A stretch of DNA of 64,000 nt from Chrysopilus asiliformis (lineage: Eukaryota; Arthropoda; Insecta; Diptera; Rhagionidae), in assembly GCA_964034945.1 (NCBI GenBank), contig OZ035962.1, forward strand, positions 33,321,943 through 33,385,942, written 5' to 3'. The position numbers and the translations under genes were made by a program. The stretch's first letter is position 1; every line of letters starts with the position of its first letter. Of this stretch, positions 10,756 through 22,763 are shown in pieces. Under the pieces are notes generated by a model that searched no databases, had not been told where the DNA came from, and saw nothing but the letters and a program-made list of their open reading frames with translations.

Positions 10756-10758
10756 TTA

Positions 10759-11349
10759 ATGCTGATTCACACTATATAAGTATTTAGTTAAGTGACAAGT
10801 GATTAACTTGCTATTAAGTGCTTTAGTAGCTACAAGGAAATAAATATGTTAGTGCATTAGTGAGTGGTTTGTCAAGATGAACAGAGTTCAAAGCAAGAAA
10901 ATAGCAAGAAAAAATTTTAGTTCAGATACATATGTCCATTGCGTTTTGCAAATTATTATAAGCTAATTGCTTTCCTTGCTTACTTTTATAGAGTGGAGGT
11001 TTAAAATTCCAGAGACAAACATGACACCAAAGAGACTCAAATATTCATTGACAAACTTTAAAGTTGTTTCTTAACTCCATCGAAACGACATGTCGGGAAA
11101 TGATCTTGACAGCTAATGAACTTGACTAAAAATCATACGTTCAGATTTGTAAATAATTGCTTGCTTAGTATTTAGAGAGAAAAAGTTGGGGTAGCTACTT
11201 GACTGAAAAATTAGACTCAAATGAATTTAATTCATTTAGTCGATTAACTAAACTACTTGCCTAAATTGATACTAAATCGATATCTCCACACCAGTTTAGT
11301 TACTAAACTTGCTACTTGACTAAAATACTTTTAAAGTCAGAACCAGCCT
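10759..11349. mobile_element. MITE, Harbinger-like (TTA duplication)
   Basis: Imperfect inverted termini of ~50 bp: the left reads GCTGATTCACACTATATAAG-TATTTAG, and the right, inverted, reads GGCTGGTTCTGACTTTAAAA-TATTTTAG. Flanking TTA at 10756-10758 and 11350-11352 fits the 3-bp TWA target of PIF/Harbinger elements. Sub-repeats of ACTTGACTAAA and related words occur near both ends. No coding capacity. Confidence 0.6.
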
Positions 11350-12682
11350 TTAGAAAGAAAGCGATTCTTTACAGAAAACCAATTAAACAACTCAATTTAT
11401 TATTTTATATAAAATCTACAAAAATATTTTTTATCTAAATTCCAGCCCAGATCGATTTACATCTCATATACTGTAAAAGTTTGAAAGAAAACTTTTAATT
11501 ATTTTTATTTAGCTCCGAATTGAAGCATTTCCAATTAACTTCCCATCATTCTAATAAAACCAAAGAATTACCCGAAATAAATTCACAGAGACGTTTCTAT
11601 TGATCGTATAACGAAAATCAATTACAATTAACGCTATTTGTGTTCAATTTTTCACGCTATTTCCATTATCCACGCTATTTCGCTGTCTGCTTGGTTTTCT
11701 CAATTTCCCATTAAATTCAAATCGTCACACTTAGCAACGAGTTTCGGACAATTTTAATTTCACTAGAATATTGCCAACTCCTATTGAAATTTCAAGAACG
11801 GCTAATCGATAATTGGTAATCCACCAAAATCCCGAATAGTATTAAAGTACTTTGACGCAAATGCCGAATTTGAAAAAAAAAAAACAATTTTTTTTGGGAT
11901 GCCCGTGTTACGTTTTCCCGTAAAAAAATCCCGTGGCATGAGGGATGTGGAGAGTTTCATCTGCTATACTTGGACGTGTGCCAATAGTAAAAAGAAGTTT
12001 TAAAAACCATCAACATCCAAAGAGGCGCCAAGCCAAAAGGATACATAAATAAAATATATACTTGTATGTACGTGGATTCGTTAAGGGGTGATTTTTTCAA
12101 TTCAAAACTTTTTATTTCATTTCAAATGGTTTGAATTATTATTATCGCCCCAAATTGTTTCAAATACAAATTCGTATCTTTCTAGTAATTCGAAATATAA
12201 TTTTGAGATTTTAAATCTGATTTTTTACACATAGTTCTGATCAGTTCAATTAGCATTATTTTATGTGGGCAGACCGAAAAGTGGCTATTTCGAAGAGACT
12301 GACAGGCTGACAGGCGGACGGACGGACAGAAATAGTGTAATTTCGGGTTTGTGTCTGTATGGCCACAAAAGCACGGAGAGAAATGAAACAGACAGATCCC
12401 ATATAGGTATAATATAAAGGTTGTTCAGATCAGGGGGAAGGGATTCAACCCCCCCTTTCTCACCGATTGAGAATCAAATTTACACTATATCAAAATACGT
12501 AGAAATGTCATCTCAAAATATCGAATAACACGATTAAAAATTTGAAAATTGAGCAAAAAATTAATTAAATGGAAAATAATGACAATCAATCAAACAAATC
12601 ATATGTCCAGCTCACGTATTTTTGAAATCGAAGATTTGAAATAGTGGGACGACGCTAGATCTAGCCAAAAAATCACATGCAA
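11350..12682. other. unassigned, with a HINE-like microsatellite
   Basis: Mostly AT-rich sequence without a recognised gene. At about 12295-12330 a run of GACAGGCTGACAGGCGGACG-type repeats marks a degraded HINE fragment. Confidence 0.45.
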
Positions 12683-13313
12683 CGATTTGTAATTGTCGAG
12701 TCAGAAAAATACTTCCCATTCAAACCGAATAAGTGAGTTTTTTCAATATTTGGTATTGTGATCACAAATACGTGAGAATTCCACTATGAAATTTCTCACC
12801 TCAAAATGTCAAAATATCCACCACCTATTTTGGACGTGGAAACGAAAAGTGAGTTTATTTGGGCGAAATGAAAGCAAAAACGGTTAGTTTTAAATTTATT
12901 TCTTTTATTTGCATTCTACACTATAGTATATTGCTAAAAGAAAGTTACTACCAGACAGGGAGAAGCTTTTGTAAATTTTATATGTGAAATTTTAAATGTT
13001 AATCTAAAATGTAAAAAAAAAATGTGAAACACCATACTTAGATCTAGAGAATCCTTTATATTGTTTATAATACAAAAAAATGTAACTCCTTTGCTTGAAT
13101 TCAGTTAAAATTTGCAAAACAGCAACCAAAAAAAACTTTGAGATTTACGTTTCTCATATTCTGTAATAGATCTGTATTAAGTATGTATTGGATTTCATTT
13201 GATAAATCACAGTACCGAATTGGTCAACAGTGAAGTGGAAATGAATTGGCGAGAAATCTCACCTCCACAGTTTTTCCACATTTTTTTCAGATTTAAACCA
13301 CAATACCGTCTGT
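12683..13313. mobile_element. MITE family F, copy 1
   Basis: Aligns in the same orientation with 13500-14170 (shared words AGTGAGTTTATTTGGGCGAA versus AGTGAGTTTATGTGGGCGAA, and TATTGTTTATAATACAAAAA). The right end carries CACAATACCG; the left end is more degraded than in copy 2. Divergence between the copies is visible throughout, so the duplication is not recent. Confidence 0.7.
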
Positions 13314-13499
13314 CTTGGGATATCTAAAGAAAATGATTTGCCCTTCTTTTCGCTATTTTTCACTCTTTTTTAAAATAGCTTACTTCCTGGTAATCAAATG
13401 TCAGTAAGTCAAATCGAGAAGTTTGACATCTGGCAAGTGACAGATGCTATTGGTTCAAAAACAGTACGATATGAATGAGTCTAGATTTTTTTTAGTACA

Positions 13500-14170
13500 G
13501 CAGCGGTATTGTGATTGCCAAGTGAGAAAAATTTTTGCGTGAGAAAACTGAATAAGTGAGTTTTCTCATTATTTGGTATTGTGATCACAAATACGGGAGA
13601 ATTTCACCGTGAAATTTCTCACCTCGAAATGTCAAGAAATCCGCCACCCATTTCGGACGTGGAAACGAAAAGTGAGTTTATGTGGGCGAAATAAATGAAA
13701 GCGAAAGCGGTTACTTTTAATGGTATTTCTTTTATTCGAAACTAATTAAAATTGCATTCCGCACATATATTGCTAGAAGAAAGTAACTACCAGACAGAGA
13801 GAAGCTGTTATAAATTTTATGTGTGAAATTTCATATGTAATCAAAAGTGCAAAAAAAATGTTGAAATACCGCACAAATGATGTTTCAAATGTTGAAACAA
13901 CATCTAGAGAATCATTTATATTGTTTATAATACAAAAAACTGTAACACTTTTCTTGAATTTAGTTAAAATTTGCAAAATAGCAACCAAAAACAACTTTGA
14001 AATATAAATTCTTCATATTCTGTAATAGATTTGTATTAAGTATGTACTAGGTTTCACTTGGAAAATCATAATACCGAATTCTTCAAAGGTGAAGTGGAAA
14101 TGAATAGGCGAGAAATCTCACGTTTGAGTTTTTCCACCTTTTTTACAGATTAAAATCACAATACCGCTGC
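13500..14170. mobile_element. MITE family F, copy 2
   Basis: Complete copy with terminal inverted repeats GCAGCGGTATTGTGATT at the left and its complement (AATCACAATACCGCTGC) at the right. Lies 186 bp downstream of copy 1 in direct orientation. A target duplication could not be fixed because the ends sit in CAG/CTG-rich context. The opposing open frames inside it are short and not conserved in copy 1. Confidence 0.75.
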
Positions 14171-14210
14171 AGGTTTTTTCCCAAATAATTATTTTATGTG
14201 TACACTTTAA

Positions 14211-14741
14211 CCCTTTGACGACCACAGGCAAGTATGCTTGCCCAAGAGCTTTCAGTACTTAAAATCGTCCAGTTAAGAGATAGAGCAAAGGTATTAAAAG
14301 GTTTTTTGTAGAGGATAGATGGGGCAATATAAATGTATGTGGCGGGAATTCTATGCCGGTTCCCCTGTGCCCCTATGATCCTAAATGAAAATTAAAATGA
14401 TTTAACAAGGTTTTTTATTGCTCTTCCAGAAATTTTGGTATAATGGACTTAGAACGATTTCACTCTTAGCCGACGATATCTGTACTTGCGATTGCTTCGA
14501 CGTCTACCACATGCACAACTAATTAAATTCAGTTTGTTCAAATTCCAAAAAAATACGTACATGAATTATATATAAGAATGTTGTCTTTCAATTTTAATTT
14601 TCGAGATAAAACAATGAGGGGCAAGGATGCCACACCATGCCACACCATTTTTTGTGGCATAACTATTATCAGGTCACAGATCATGAAAATGAAAAAAAAA
14701 ATCAAAATCCCTTCGGCCGAAAATGTATGGTCGTCAAAGGG
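14211..14741. mobile_element. piggyBac-type MITE (TTAA flanks)
   Basis: Termini CCCTTTGACGACCA at 14211 and TGGTCGTCAAAGGG ending at 14741 are perfect 14-bp inverted repeats, flanked by TTAA (14207-14210 and 14742-14745). Known: piggyBac elements duplicate TTAA and begin with CCC. Length is 531 bp with no transposase; it was presumably mobilised in trans. Confidence 0.85.
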
Positions 14742-14896
14742 TTAAAAGAATTGAGTGAATTCGCATAAAAAAATGCGCGAAAAAACTCTTTCCTAAGGGT
14801 ATAAAAAAGCGTCCAACGCATGATTTCCAACAAATGTGTTTTCACATTTTTGCAAATCGGTTTTCACAGAGTTAATAAGTTACCCAAAAAATCCAG

Positions 14897-15188
14897 CGGT
14901 CCAGCGTAGTCCAAGTGGTAAAGTACTTGGTCCGTGTTCCGGAGGTCGGTGGTTCAATTCCCGACTGTCGCACGCTGTGATTGAAGGCCGCTTGATGTTA
15001 ATTAGATTGCTATCACGGCCTCTGCTGTTGATAGGTTGCAAAGTAAAAACCTCACAAATGTTGTACTTCATCCATGGTTCGCAATCCATGTAAAACTGTA
15101 GGTGCGAAGCAGGAAAGGAATTGTTATGAAACCCCAATTGAGGAGGCCCAGCCTCTTCAAGGGCTGTAGCGCCGAGGATGATGATGAC
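14897..15188 (+). mobile_element. tRNA-derived SINE
   Basis: Seen: a tRNA-like head with an RNA polymerase III box A (TAGTCCAAGTGG, 14907-14918) and box B (GGTTCAATTCC, 14951-14961) at normal spacing. A ~200-bp unrelated body follows, with a 3' end GGGCTGTAGCGCC and a short GATGATGATGAC tail. Known: SINEs of this build are transcribed from the internal A/B boxes and copied by LINE machinery. It is not a cellular tRNA: the 3' side of the head does not pair into an acceptor stem that I can build. Confidence 0.8.
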
Positions 15189-16316
15189 AAAATGTGTATT
15201 TATATAGAAATCAGAGCGGTGTTGTGTTTTAGTATTTTCCAATTGAATTCTGGGAAAACACTGAAACACAACCTCGCTCTTTACACATTATTATGTGTGA
15301 AACACGCTTTGTTTTGTGGAAATCACTCTATATTTCGTCACGCCGCTGCAGTGTGAAATCATTACATTTCTAAATACTAGGAGCTCTATTTCCGACTGTA
15401 TTGAAATATAGTGAAATCCTTTTTAGATAGAAAAATTTGCCTGATAAAATTAGAATGAAAAATCCCTTCAAATTATAATTTGAAATCAACGTTTAATTGA
15501 ATATTTAAACCAACGTTCACTGCATTAATGTTTATTTACATTAGAAAAACATTTTACCAGCACCATCCCTGAATTTTTAAATTTTTATACCATCTGACAG
15601 CACATTTTTCATTCAAATTATTTAAAAAAAAATAGAAAATGTCATCAAAAAACCCCCCTGCTCAATTAGTAAGAAGCTGAAATTCAACATTCATTTAACC
15701 TCACATCAACAAGGGAAAATGTAAAAAATATAAGTGTTTTAGCATGACGCAATTTGCTTTTATGGTATTTTGACACAAATTTCTTAAGTCTTACGACCCT
15801 TGACATGGCCGCTTTGTTGGTGCCATCCCCTAATTCTGCATTTGGCTACGAACTACCCGACGCCCTCATTGAACGAACCATTTTTACACAATTTGTGACA
15901 CTTCTTACCATCCCCCAACAACCCATCTCATCACCCAGTTTGGGGTGAAAATAGTGAAGTCAAGGAAATTCGATGGCGACCATAAAAATTATATGGCGTT
16001 ACAAAAATGCAGACCGGCTGACTATGAAAAACTGAAGGAAAATGAAGCGAGTACATATTTTTATGTTCCAAGCGAGTTCATATTAAAGAAAACGCTTTTG
16101 CGGTGTCAATCAGGATATCTTGTATTTATATAACTTCTGAATGAAATTTTTGTTTTAAAACTTTCTGTTGCCGTCATGCTGTGCGATATTTATTACAAAG
16201 TAAGATTTTCTTTTAGAAAACGAATTCTTATATAAATTTCATCGAAATGACAAGATATGACATTGACAATATTAATCAAATTCCTTATGTGAATAGCATA
16301 TGATTTTCTTATACTA
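15189..16316. other. unassigned
   Basis: AT-rich. Small open frames at 15754-15948 and 15945-16133 carry no recognised motif. No paired termini found. Confidence 0.45.
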
Positions 16317-17872
16317 CACGGAAAAAACATATAGGAACCATTCCCCCAAAATCGCATGCTCCAGTCCACCATAGATGGGAAAAAAACGGCATAGTGGCCA
16401 AATATGGGAATCATTCCTATAAAAAAGGTGTAACAGTTCCCACATTTTTTAGGACACATTCCAACAAAAAAGTGGTCGTATTCTTTTTTTTTGTGTAACC
16501 ATAGTTTAGAGATATATAGTTAGGAAACGCGAGAGAAATTTTTTCTTGAAGAAGAGTACGTTGTCGTCTGTTTCATTTGCTTTGTAAAGACATTAATTGC
16601 TTTTGTGTGAGAAATGCAAAACTCACGGGATATTTCGTATTGTCGGCAGAACATTCCGTAAAATGTTCCTTGCCAGGCATTTTTTCTGTTTAAGCAACGT
16701 AACAAGTGAAATAAAAGTGTTTTTTTTTTGCTAAAAAATCCTATCGCCATTGCCAGTTGAAGAAATTGTGAAAGGCCGCTGTCGGCCCTTGTGTATGTGT
16801 TGGTCCAATATTTTGGTTTGTTTTGTGCGAGTATTACAAAATGATTTTTTTCAACAAGTCCATTTGAGCTAAATGATAAAAAGAGAGAAATGATGCTGTC
16901 GACTACGGAATGATGCTGTCGACTACTTCTTTCTACAGGCGGCAAACGGAAAACCACGTTTGTGTCTTATCTTTAGTAAGTCTCTAATCTTTGGTGTAAC
17001 GATTCCCAAAATTATGGCCAAGACTCCAACGTGTTAATGGGAGAGATTACTATATATGTTAGACTGGTTACGACAAAAATATGGCGACATTCCCTTTTGT
17101 AAAGGACTCAATCCTATAAAACGTTGTAATGTCTCCATTGATTATTGGATTCTCTCCTATATATATTCGCGACATTCTAATTTGAAATAAGACACGTTCC
17201 TATAATTATAGCACTAAGTCCTATTCGTATAGGACTGGAGACTTTTTTATTGGATCCTGTCCAATCTAAAGGGGACAAACAAAAATTCGAGTTATCGAAT
17301 ATTCGAGATAGAGAAGTTCGGGGCCTCAAAATATTCGAGATATGAAATAGCTCGAGCAAAAAAAAAAAACGCCCCGTAATTAAAAAATTTCTCCGACATA
17401 AGTGTCAGAGTGTGGTACTAGGCAGGTCCAAGGTATATATACTCCGAGTTCGCAAACTTCGTGTGAATTATAATCGAAGAAAAAATTCGACTTGAATTAT
17501 CATATTCGCTGAATCCTATTTGCATAGGAATGAGTCCACCAAAACTTAGGATTCATTCCATTTTTTTTGTAGGACTGAGCCCTACATAATATTGGAGTCA
17601 TTTCTAAAAACAGTGGGAATGATTCCATTCCATAATATAGTAATGATTCCACCTCAGATTAACAACGTCTCCAATGCAAACTAGGAACGAGTGCTACTTT
17701 TGTTGGAATGTGGGCATTCTTCTCTCAGCCCTATTTATCTAGTAATGATTCCACCAAAACTAGGACTAGTTCCAATATTTATGGAAGCCTTTCCTACAAA
17801 ATGGTGCAATGACTCCTATAATCGTTTTCCACCATTTTATAGGAACGATTACTATGTGGATTTTTTTCCGTG
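16317..17872 (+). mobile_element. MITE-like element, family D, copy B (complete)
   Basis: Termini CACGGAAAAAA at 16317 and its complement TTTTTTTCCGTG ending at 17872, flanked by TA (16315-16316 and 17873-17874). Sub-terminal GGAAC-ATT words are inverted at the two ends. The interior is full of short GGAATGATTCC-like palindromes. It carries an independent copy of the 0.5-kb element at 16500-16993; without that it is about 1.06 kb. TA flanks suggest a Tc1/mariner-type transposase in trans, but no coding sequence remains. Confidence 0.75.
16500..16993 (-). mobile_element. TIR element with 7-bp duplication, copy 2
   Basis: Reverse-oriented copy of 5356-5860, flanked by the direct repeat GTGTAAC (16493-16499 and 16994-17000). 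The flank differs from copy 1 and the position in the host MITE differs, so the two insertions were independent. On the minus strand the small frame starts MPGKEHFTECSADNTKY and reads on through PVSFAFLTQKQL. Compared with copy 1 it lacks four residues around the first Cys but has no stop after NTK, so the two copies carry different lesions. Confidence 0.7.
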
Positions 17873-18392
17873 TAGAGTTACGTCCCGCCACACTTCACGT
17901 GTCAACTCAGTAAAAATTGACTATACAAAGCCACTCGGAAGCTCGAAAACTAATTAAAATACCAATTTAAAATATAACTTTTTCAGTAAATTAAATAAAT
18001 TAAACTTTTCAAAAGTTTAATCATATTTAAATATGGAAAAAATTGAGCCACTTAAGGAAACCTCCCTCACCCATCAAAAAATTTGTTTTTCAATTTCCTC
18101 GAAAACGGCTGATTTAAAAAAAATTGTTGGAACAAAAGGCGTTTAGAACATAGTTAGTTATACATAACTCTTCGAAAAATCTAAATTCAGTTGGATTCAT
18201 TTTTCATAAATCTAATCGGATTCTTTTTCCAAATTTTTAGGGGCTATCCATAAAATACGTCACGCTAAATTTAGATCTTTTAGGCTCCCTTTCCCCCCTC
18301 AGCTACTATGTTCCACTTTGCAGACTTTTCCTCCTCTAAAAGTACGTCACGGCGACAAGACCCCCTCCCCTTTATTAAAAAAAAATACTAAA
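17873..18392. other. repeat fragments
   Basis: 18050-18230 shares words with family E (TTTCCTCGAAAACGGCT). 18240-18385 begins GGGGCTATCCATAAAATACG and contains TACGTCACG twice (about 18256 and 18341); it resembles one end of a TIR transposon, but no partner end is visible. Confidence 0.35.
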
Positions 18393-18878
18393 CATAACAA
18401 AAGCTATAATTGCGAATCTGGCAATCATTGGAGACCCGTATGGTGATATTCGTATCAAAATTCGAACAGTTGTACCAAAATTCCACTTTGAAGTCAAACT
18501 TTCCAATAACATTTTTTAAAATTTATTCCAATCGGATTTTGATGTATGGGAGTTTTATGTAGAATCATATCCAAAATAACTTTTGTTCTTGCACTTTTTT
18601 GATAAGATGCACCGTTTTTGAGATATTCATAAAAACCGTTTTCGTTCGTATGGGGGGTACCCCCCCTAATGGTCCATTTTTGCCCATTAACGAACTTAGC
18701 CTCGCATTTTACGAAAAACGGATCTGCGCAAAATTTCAAGTCTCTAGCTCAATCCGTGCGCCCGCAATCCGCGCCACAGACAGACAGACAGACGGACAGA
18801 CGGACAGACGGACAGACGGACAGACAGACAGACGGACAGACAGACAGACGGACGTGGTTTCACCATACGGGTATAAAA
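18393..18878 (+). mobile_element. HINE/DINE-1-like element, family A, copy 2
   Basis: Left end ACATAACAAAAGCTATAATT, then CCCGTATGGTGA (about 18434); microsatellite 18777-18855; right end GGTTTCACCATACGGGTATA. Compared with the copy at 19397 it lacks the ~110 bp between the microsatellite and the terminal TTTCACCATACGGG, so it is an internal deletion form. Confidence 0.7.
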
Positions 18879-19396
18879 AGTTTTTTTTAACAAACTGAAA
18901 AAAATACTTGAAATTCAACCCTCCTTCTTAAGTTGCGACATATAATGGACGGTCCCTTATTTAGCTGACTTTTCTGTGCTTGTGACGCAATTTTAATACA
19001 CTTCCCCTTATCCGATTAAAATTTGGCACAGATACGTTAAGTGTTAGTAGAACAGAATCGATGGGTATATTTTTCGGACGCGTGCAAGGCTTCGTTTTGA
19101 TTTCAATTTTTGAAATGATTTCAATAACTTTCTGATATGTAAGAAAGGTAAACCCGGATCAAAATACCATTAGAGGTTTTGGATAAATTGAAGTTCTTTT
19201 TTTTTAACGGGCATAAAGCTTCCTTAAGACACCCTGTAGGTAGTGGAAACCGGATCAAAACTACTTTAACGGGTCAAAAAGTAGCACCGGAAGGAAAAAG
19301 AAGGAAAGTGAATTTTAGTTAACATACAACCCTCAAAATCGTCATTTTTCATATAAACAAAATTTTATGTACTACGTATAAAAAAGTAAATACAAA
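18879..19396. other. degraded family E-like sequence
   Basis: Around 19060-19150 the words GATGGGTATATTTTTCGGA and TAAGAAAGGTAAA match the end of family E seen at 52275-52355. The rest is not assignable. Confidence 0.35.
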
Positions 19397-19950
19397 CATA
19401 ACAAACGCTATAATTGCCAATCTGGCAATCATTGGAGACCCGTATGGTGATATTCGTATCAAAATTCGAACAGCTGTACCAAAATTTCACTTGGAAGTCA
19501 AACTTTCCAATAAGATTTTTTAAAATTTATTCCAATCGGATTTTGATGTATGGGAGTTTTATGTAGAATCATATCCTAAATAACTTTTGTTCTTGAACTT
19601 TTTTGATAAGATGCACCGTTTTTGAGATATTCACAAAAACCGTTTTCGTTCGTATGGGGGGTACCCCCCCTAATGGTCCATTTTTGCCCATTAACGAACT
19701 TAGCCTCGCATTTTACGAAAAACGGATCTGCGCAAAATTTCAAGTCTCTAGCTCAATCCGTGCGCCCGCAATCCGCGCCACAGACAGACAGACAGACGGA
19801 CGGACAGACGGACGGACATGCAAAAATTAAATATTTTTATCATTCTAATCACACTGGTGTAATTCATTTTTGTGTGTGATAACGGGATCTTGGCGTTACA
19901 AACGGTAAGGCAAAGTTAATATACCCTTTGGTTTCACCATACGGGTATAA
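19397..19950 (+). mobile_element. HINE/DINE-1-like element, family A, copy 3 (fullest)
   Basis: Complete layout: ACATAACAAACGCTATAATT left end, CCCGTATGGTGA sub-terminal repeat, CAGACGGA microsatellite at about 19782-19818, the conserved CGTTACAAACGGTAAGGC block, and the terminal TTTCACCATACGGG. Copies 2 and 3 lie in direct orientation 0.5 kb apart. Confidence 0.75.
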
Positions 19951-22760
19951 AAAAACCTCTTTTTCAAATACTCAATTTTAATTTTAATCCTACAGAAGAA
20001 ACGAAATATTCATACAAATTGCAATATTTTTCGCCATATTCGTGTTGTATGCAAATTGATGTAAACAACATACGGGCATCTTCGTGTAAGAAATATAAAA
20101 AAATCAAAATGGAATGAAAGGAAATTGTGCTCAAGAAAATAAGTGGAACATAACGGAACGGAAATCCAACTAAAATCGAGTCACATCAGAATGAAGGAAA
20201 CGTTCAACTGCAACCACATATCGCAATAAATACGAAAAAACGAATGCAAATTTCCACCATTCAATTCAATTTTTCTCCTCCCCGGTAATTTCCCGGGAAA
20301 GAACTCTACAAGAACTCCACAAATATTGAGCAGCAGATGAAAAACTGTGTGGAAAAAGGGAATTCAACTAGTGCGGTGCAGAGTGGCAAAAACGATCTGA
20401 ATTTCATTTCCCGATTTATGGATACAGGAAACCGTTTCCACCTTAAAATGACACTCAAGCAGAAATTGGAACAGGAAAAAAGTGGCGAAATGTGGTGGAA
20501 AACAAAATCCTCATAGCAATATTTTTATTAATGAAATGGGGTCCTTGCATGTAAATTTAACATTAGACAAAAAAAGGGGCGCACTTGCTTTCTAAAAATC
20601 AATAATAAATTTCGTAATTTGAAACCGTCATTGCACATTTAGCGGAAGCGGGTATTCGAAAATAGAAATATTGCAAAATTTCACGAACGTTTGTTCGACA
20701 ACTTCTTTAAATTAACTTAAATAAAAAAATTAAAAAAAAAACTTTTATAAAAAATATATTTAAAAGGTGAAAATAATCAGAATATCACAATAATTTTATT
20801 TTTGATTTTTTATGCTTTTATCTCGTTTTTATTTCGATACTCAACGGCCAAAAAAAAAAAAATTTTATATTTGATATATTCCGTTGGTATATTTATTTTA
20901 TAAAGGGTGATCCAATTGGAGGTACTTTTTCCAATAGGGTTGTTTTGACAGTTCTTATGTGTCAACTGGCTTGTCTATATGACGTTTGTGTTCAGTATTC
21001 GTATGGGGATTTCTTAGTACCCCTTCTTAAAAAGAAATTACAATTTTTTTTGCGCACTGGACTGACGATGTGCTTCAAAGGAATTTTCACCGCCAAAAAA
21101 TCGCCACGTCTATCGGGCCTAGTTGATCAGCCGATTTTTTTGCAGACTGGTTTTTTTACCGTGCTATAATAAACGATAGCAGAACAATTTGCACATTGTA
21201 TAATCTGCAACTTGTTGTTGCTAGGCATGTCAGTCGCATCCAATGCCAATGAGAAATACAATTCCATGGCTATTTGGAAATGTATAATTGTCCATTGTAA
21301 TCATTATGAAGCTTGGAAAACAGGGATGATAAAGTGCGCTAATCATGAGGGAACTTTGCTAATAGGTATTTAGTCCGACTGCGCACATATCAAACGATGA
21401 AATATGTTCAGAATATGATTTTCTATGTAAAATCCATACATCAAAATACAATCGGGCCACTCTGTTACAAATTTTGACCCTGACAAACAGACAGACAAAA
21501 AATCAAGCTAAATAAAGCTTTAAAAATTTGATTTTTTCAATAAAAAAAATTCAAGTTTTTTCGATTTTTCCGATTTTTTCCAATTTTTTTCGATAACATT
21601 CCTAAAATAAATAAAAATTGTCAGCAAATCTAAAACAATTTACAAAAAACCCCCACTGCCATATTTATCTACCTGTGTAAATGTACACCTTAATGAAATT
21701 TCCTCTCTATCACGTGAGTTAGTCCATAAATTAATAATTAGACAAACGATTCTTGGCCCAGCGAGTTTAATATCGATTTTGCCCTCAGACGACAAAAAAA
21801 ATGTCCATGTGTAAAGAAATGAGTTGTTAGATATTAATTTTCTGGTGTTTGTCATAACAAGTTAGCAAATGAGTTAATGGAGGAAATTTATGGTCTGAGT
21901 ATATAATTTTGACATCATCCGACACTTCTCTAACGAATATGGAAATAAATTGGGAAAAACCAAAAAAAAGTCCTTAAAGAGGAGAAGTGAAAATAGTTGC
22001 CTAAATGTTTTATGATATGTGTAAATTTCAATAAGGTGGCTCTTTAAAATTTACACTGAGAGAAATCGGGCATGTAGATAGTTGAACCATAATTTGATTT
22101 AGCTGTTTATTAATTTTAGTCCAAAATCAAATGTTTTTTATTTGAATTGAAAGAGAAAGTAGTAAAAATGAATACCACAACATTCATTTTAAATGAAGAT
22201 TAATAAAAACAAATATCTGGTATTTGATTTAAATGTATCTAGAATTATTTAAGTGAAAAGTATTTAAAACAATGAGAGAGGTAATTTGAATTTCTGACAG
22301 AGCGCGCTTTCTTATGCCATGCAATCAAAACAAATACCTGAGCATTTGTGATTAATGTATAAGCCAGAGATGGGACCTGAGGATAGGTAAAAGGTAATAG
22401 ATTTTCCCACCAACTGAATTTTGTGTGTTGTGAAAAATCTGCATATTATTTGAGGCGTTGAGAGCAAGAGTGGCCCAACCCACATGTCGAAATCGGGAAT
22501 TTTTTTGTGTTTGAATCACTATTGCGAGAGAGTTTTTAGATAAAAATGTTTGGAAGCACAAAAGAACATTTCAACATTGAGTATAAAGTCCACACAAATT
22601 TTTCTTCCTAAAAATTACAGAAATTGTTCTTCCTAAAATTTACAGATAGTACAAAAGTGGAAAAGCTTCAAAAACTCGATTATGTGAGTTAGGCCACTTT
22701 TGCTTTGATAGCCTCATTTAATCTGTAAATATTTTGGCAACACCACTATTTTGCATCCAA
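19951..22760. other. long unassigned stretch with one solitary transposon end
   Basis: 20000-20540 is less repetitive than its surroundings and has no gene signature. At about 20905-20950 the sequence AAAGGGTGATCCAATTGGAG resembles a mariner-like terminus next to a TA, but no opposite end or transposase was found. 21380-21510 is a HINE scrap with a short CAGACAGAC run. 22050 begins ACACTGAGAGAAAT, a common insect MITE end. No host gene recognised. Confidence 0.35.
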
Positions 22761-22763
22761 TTT

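Noticed and set aside
14907..14961. A cellular tRNA gene
   Set aside because: A and B boxes are present but a full cloverleaf with paired acceptor stem could not be built, and a SINE body and tail follow directly.
16520..16957. 145-codon minus-strand frame shared with 5392-5658
   Set aside because: Similarity is due to two copies of one mobile element; the frame is interrupted in copy 1 and has no known domain. The element is reported instead.
20905..21180. A complete mariner-like element starting AAAGGGTGATCC
   Set aside because: No inverted partner end and no transposase motif in the following kilobase.
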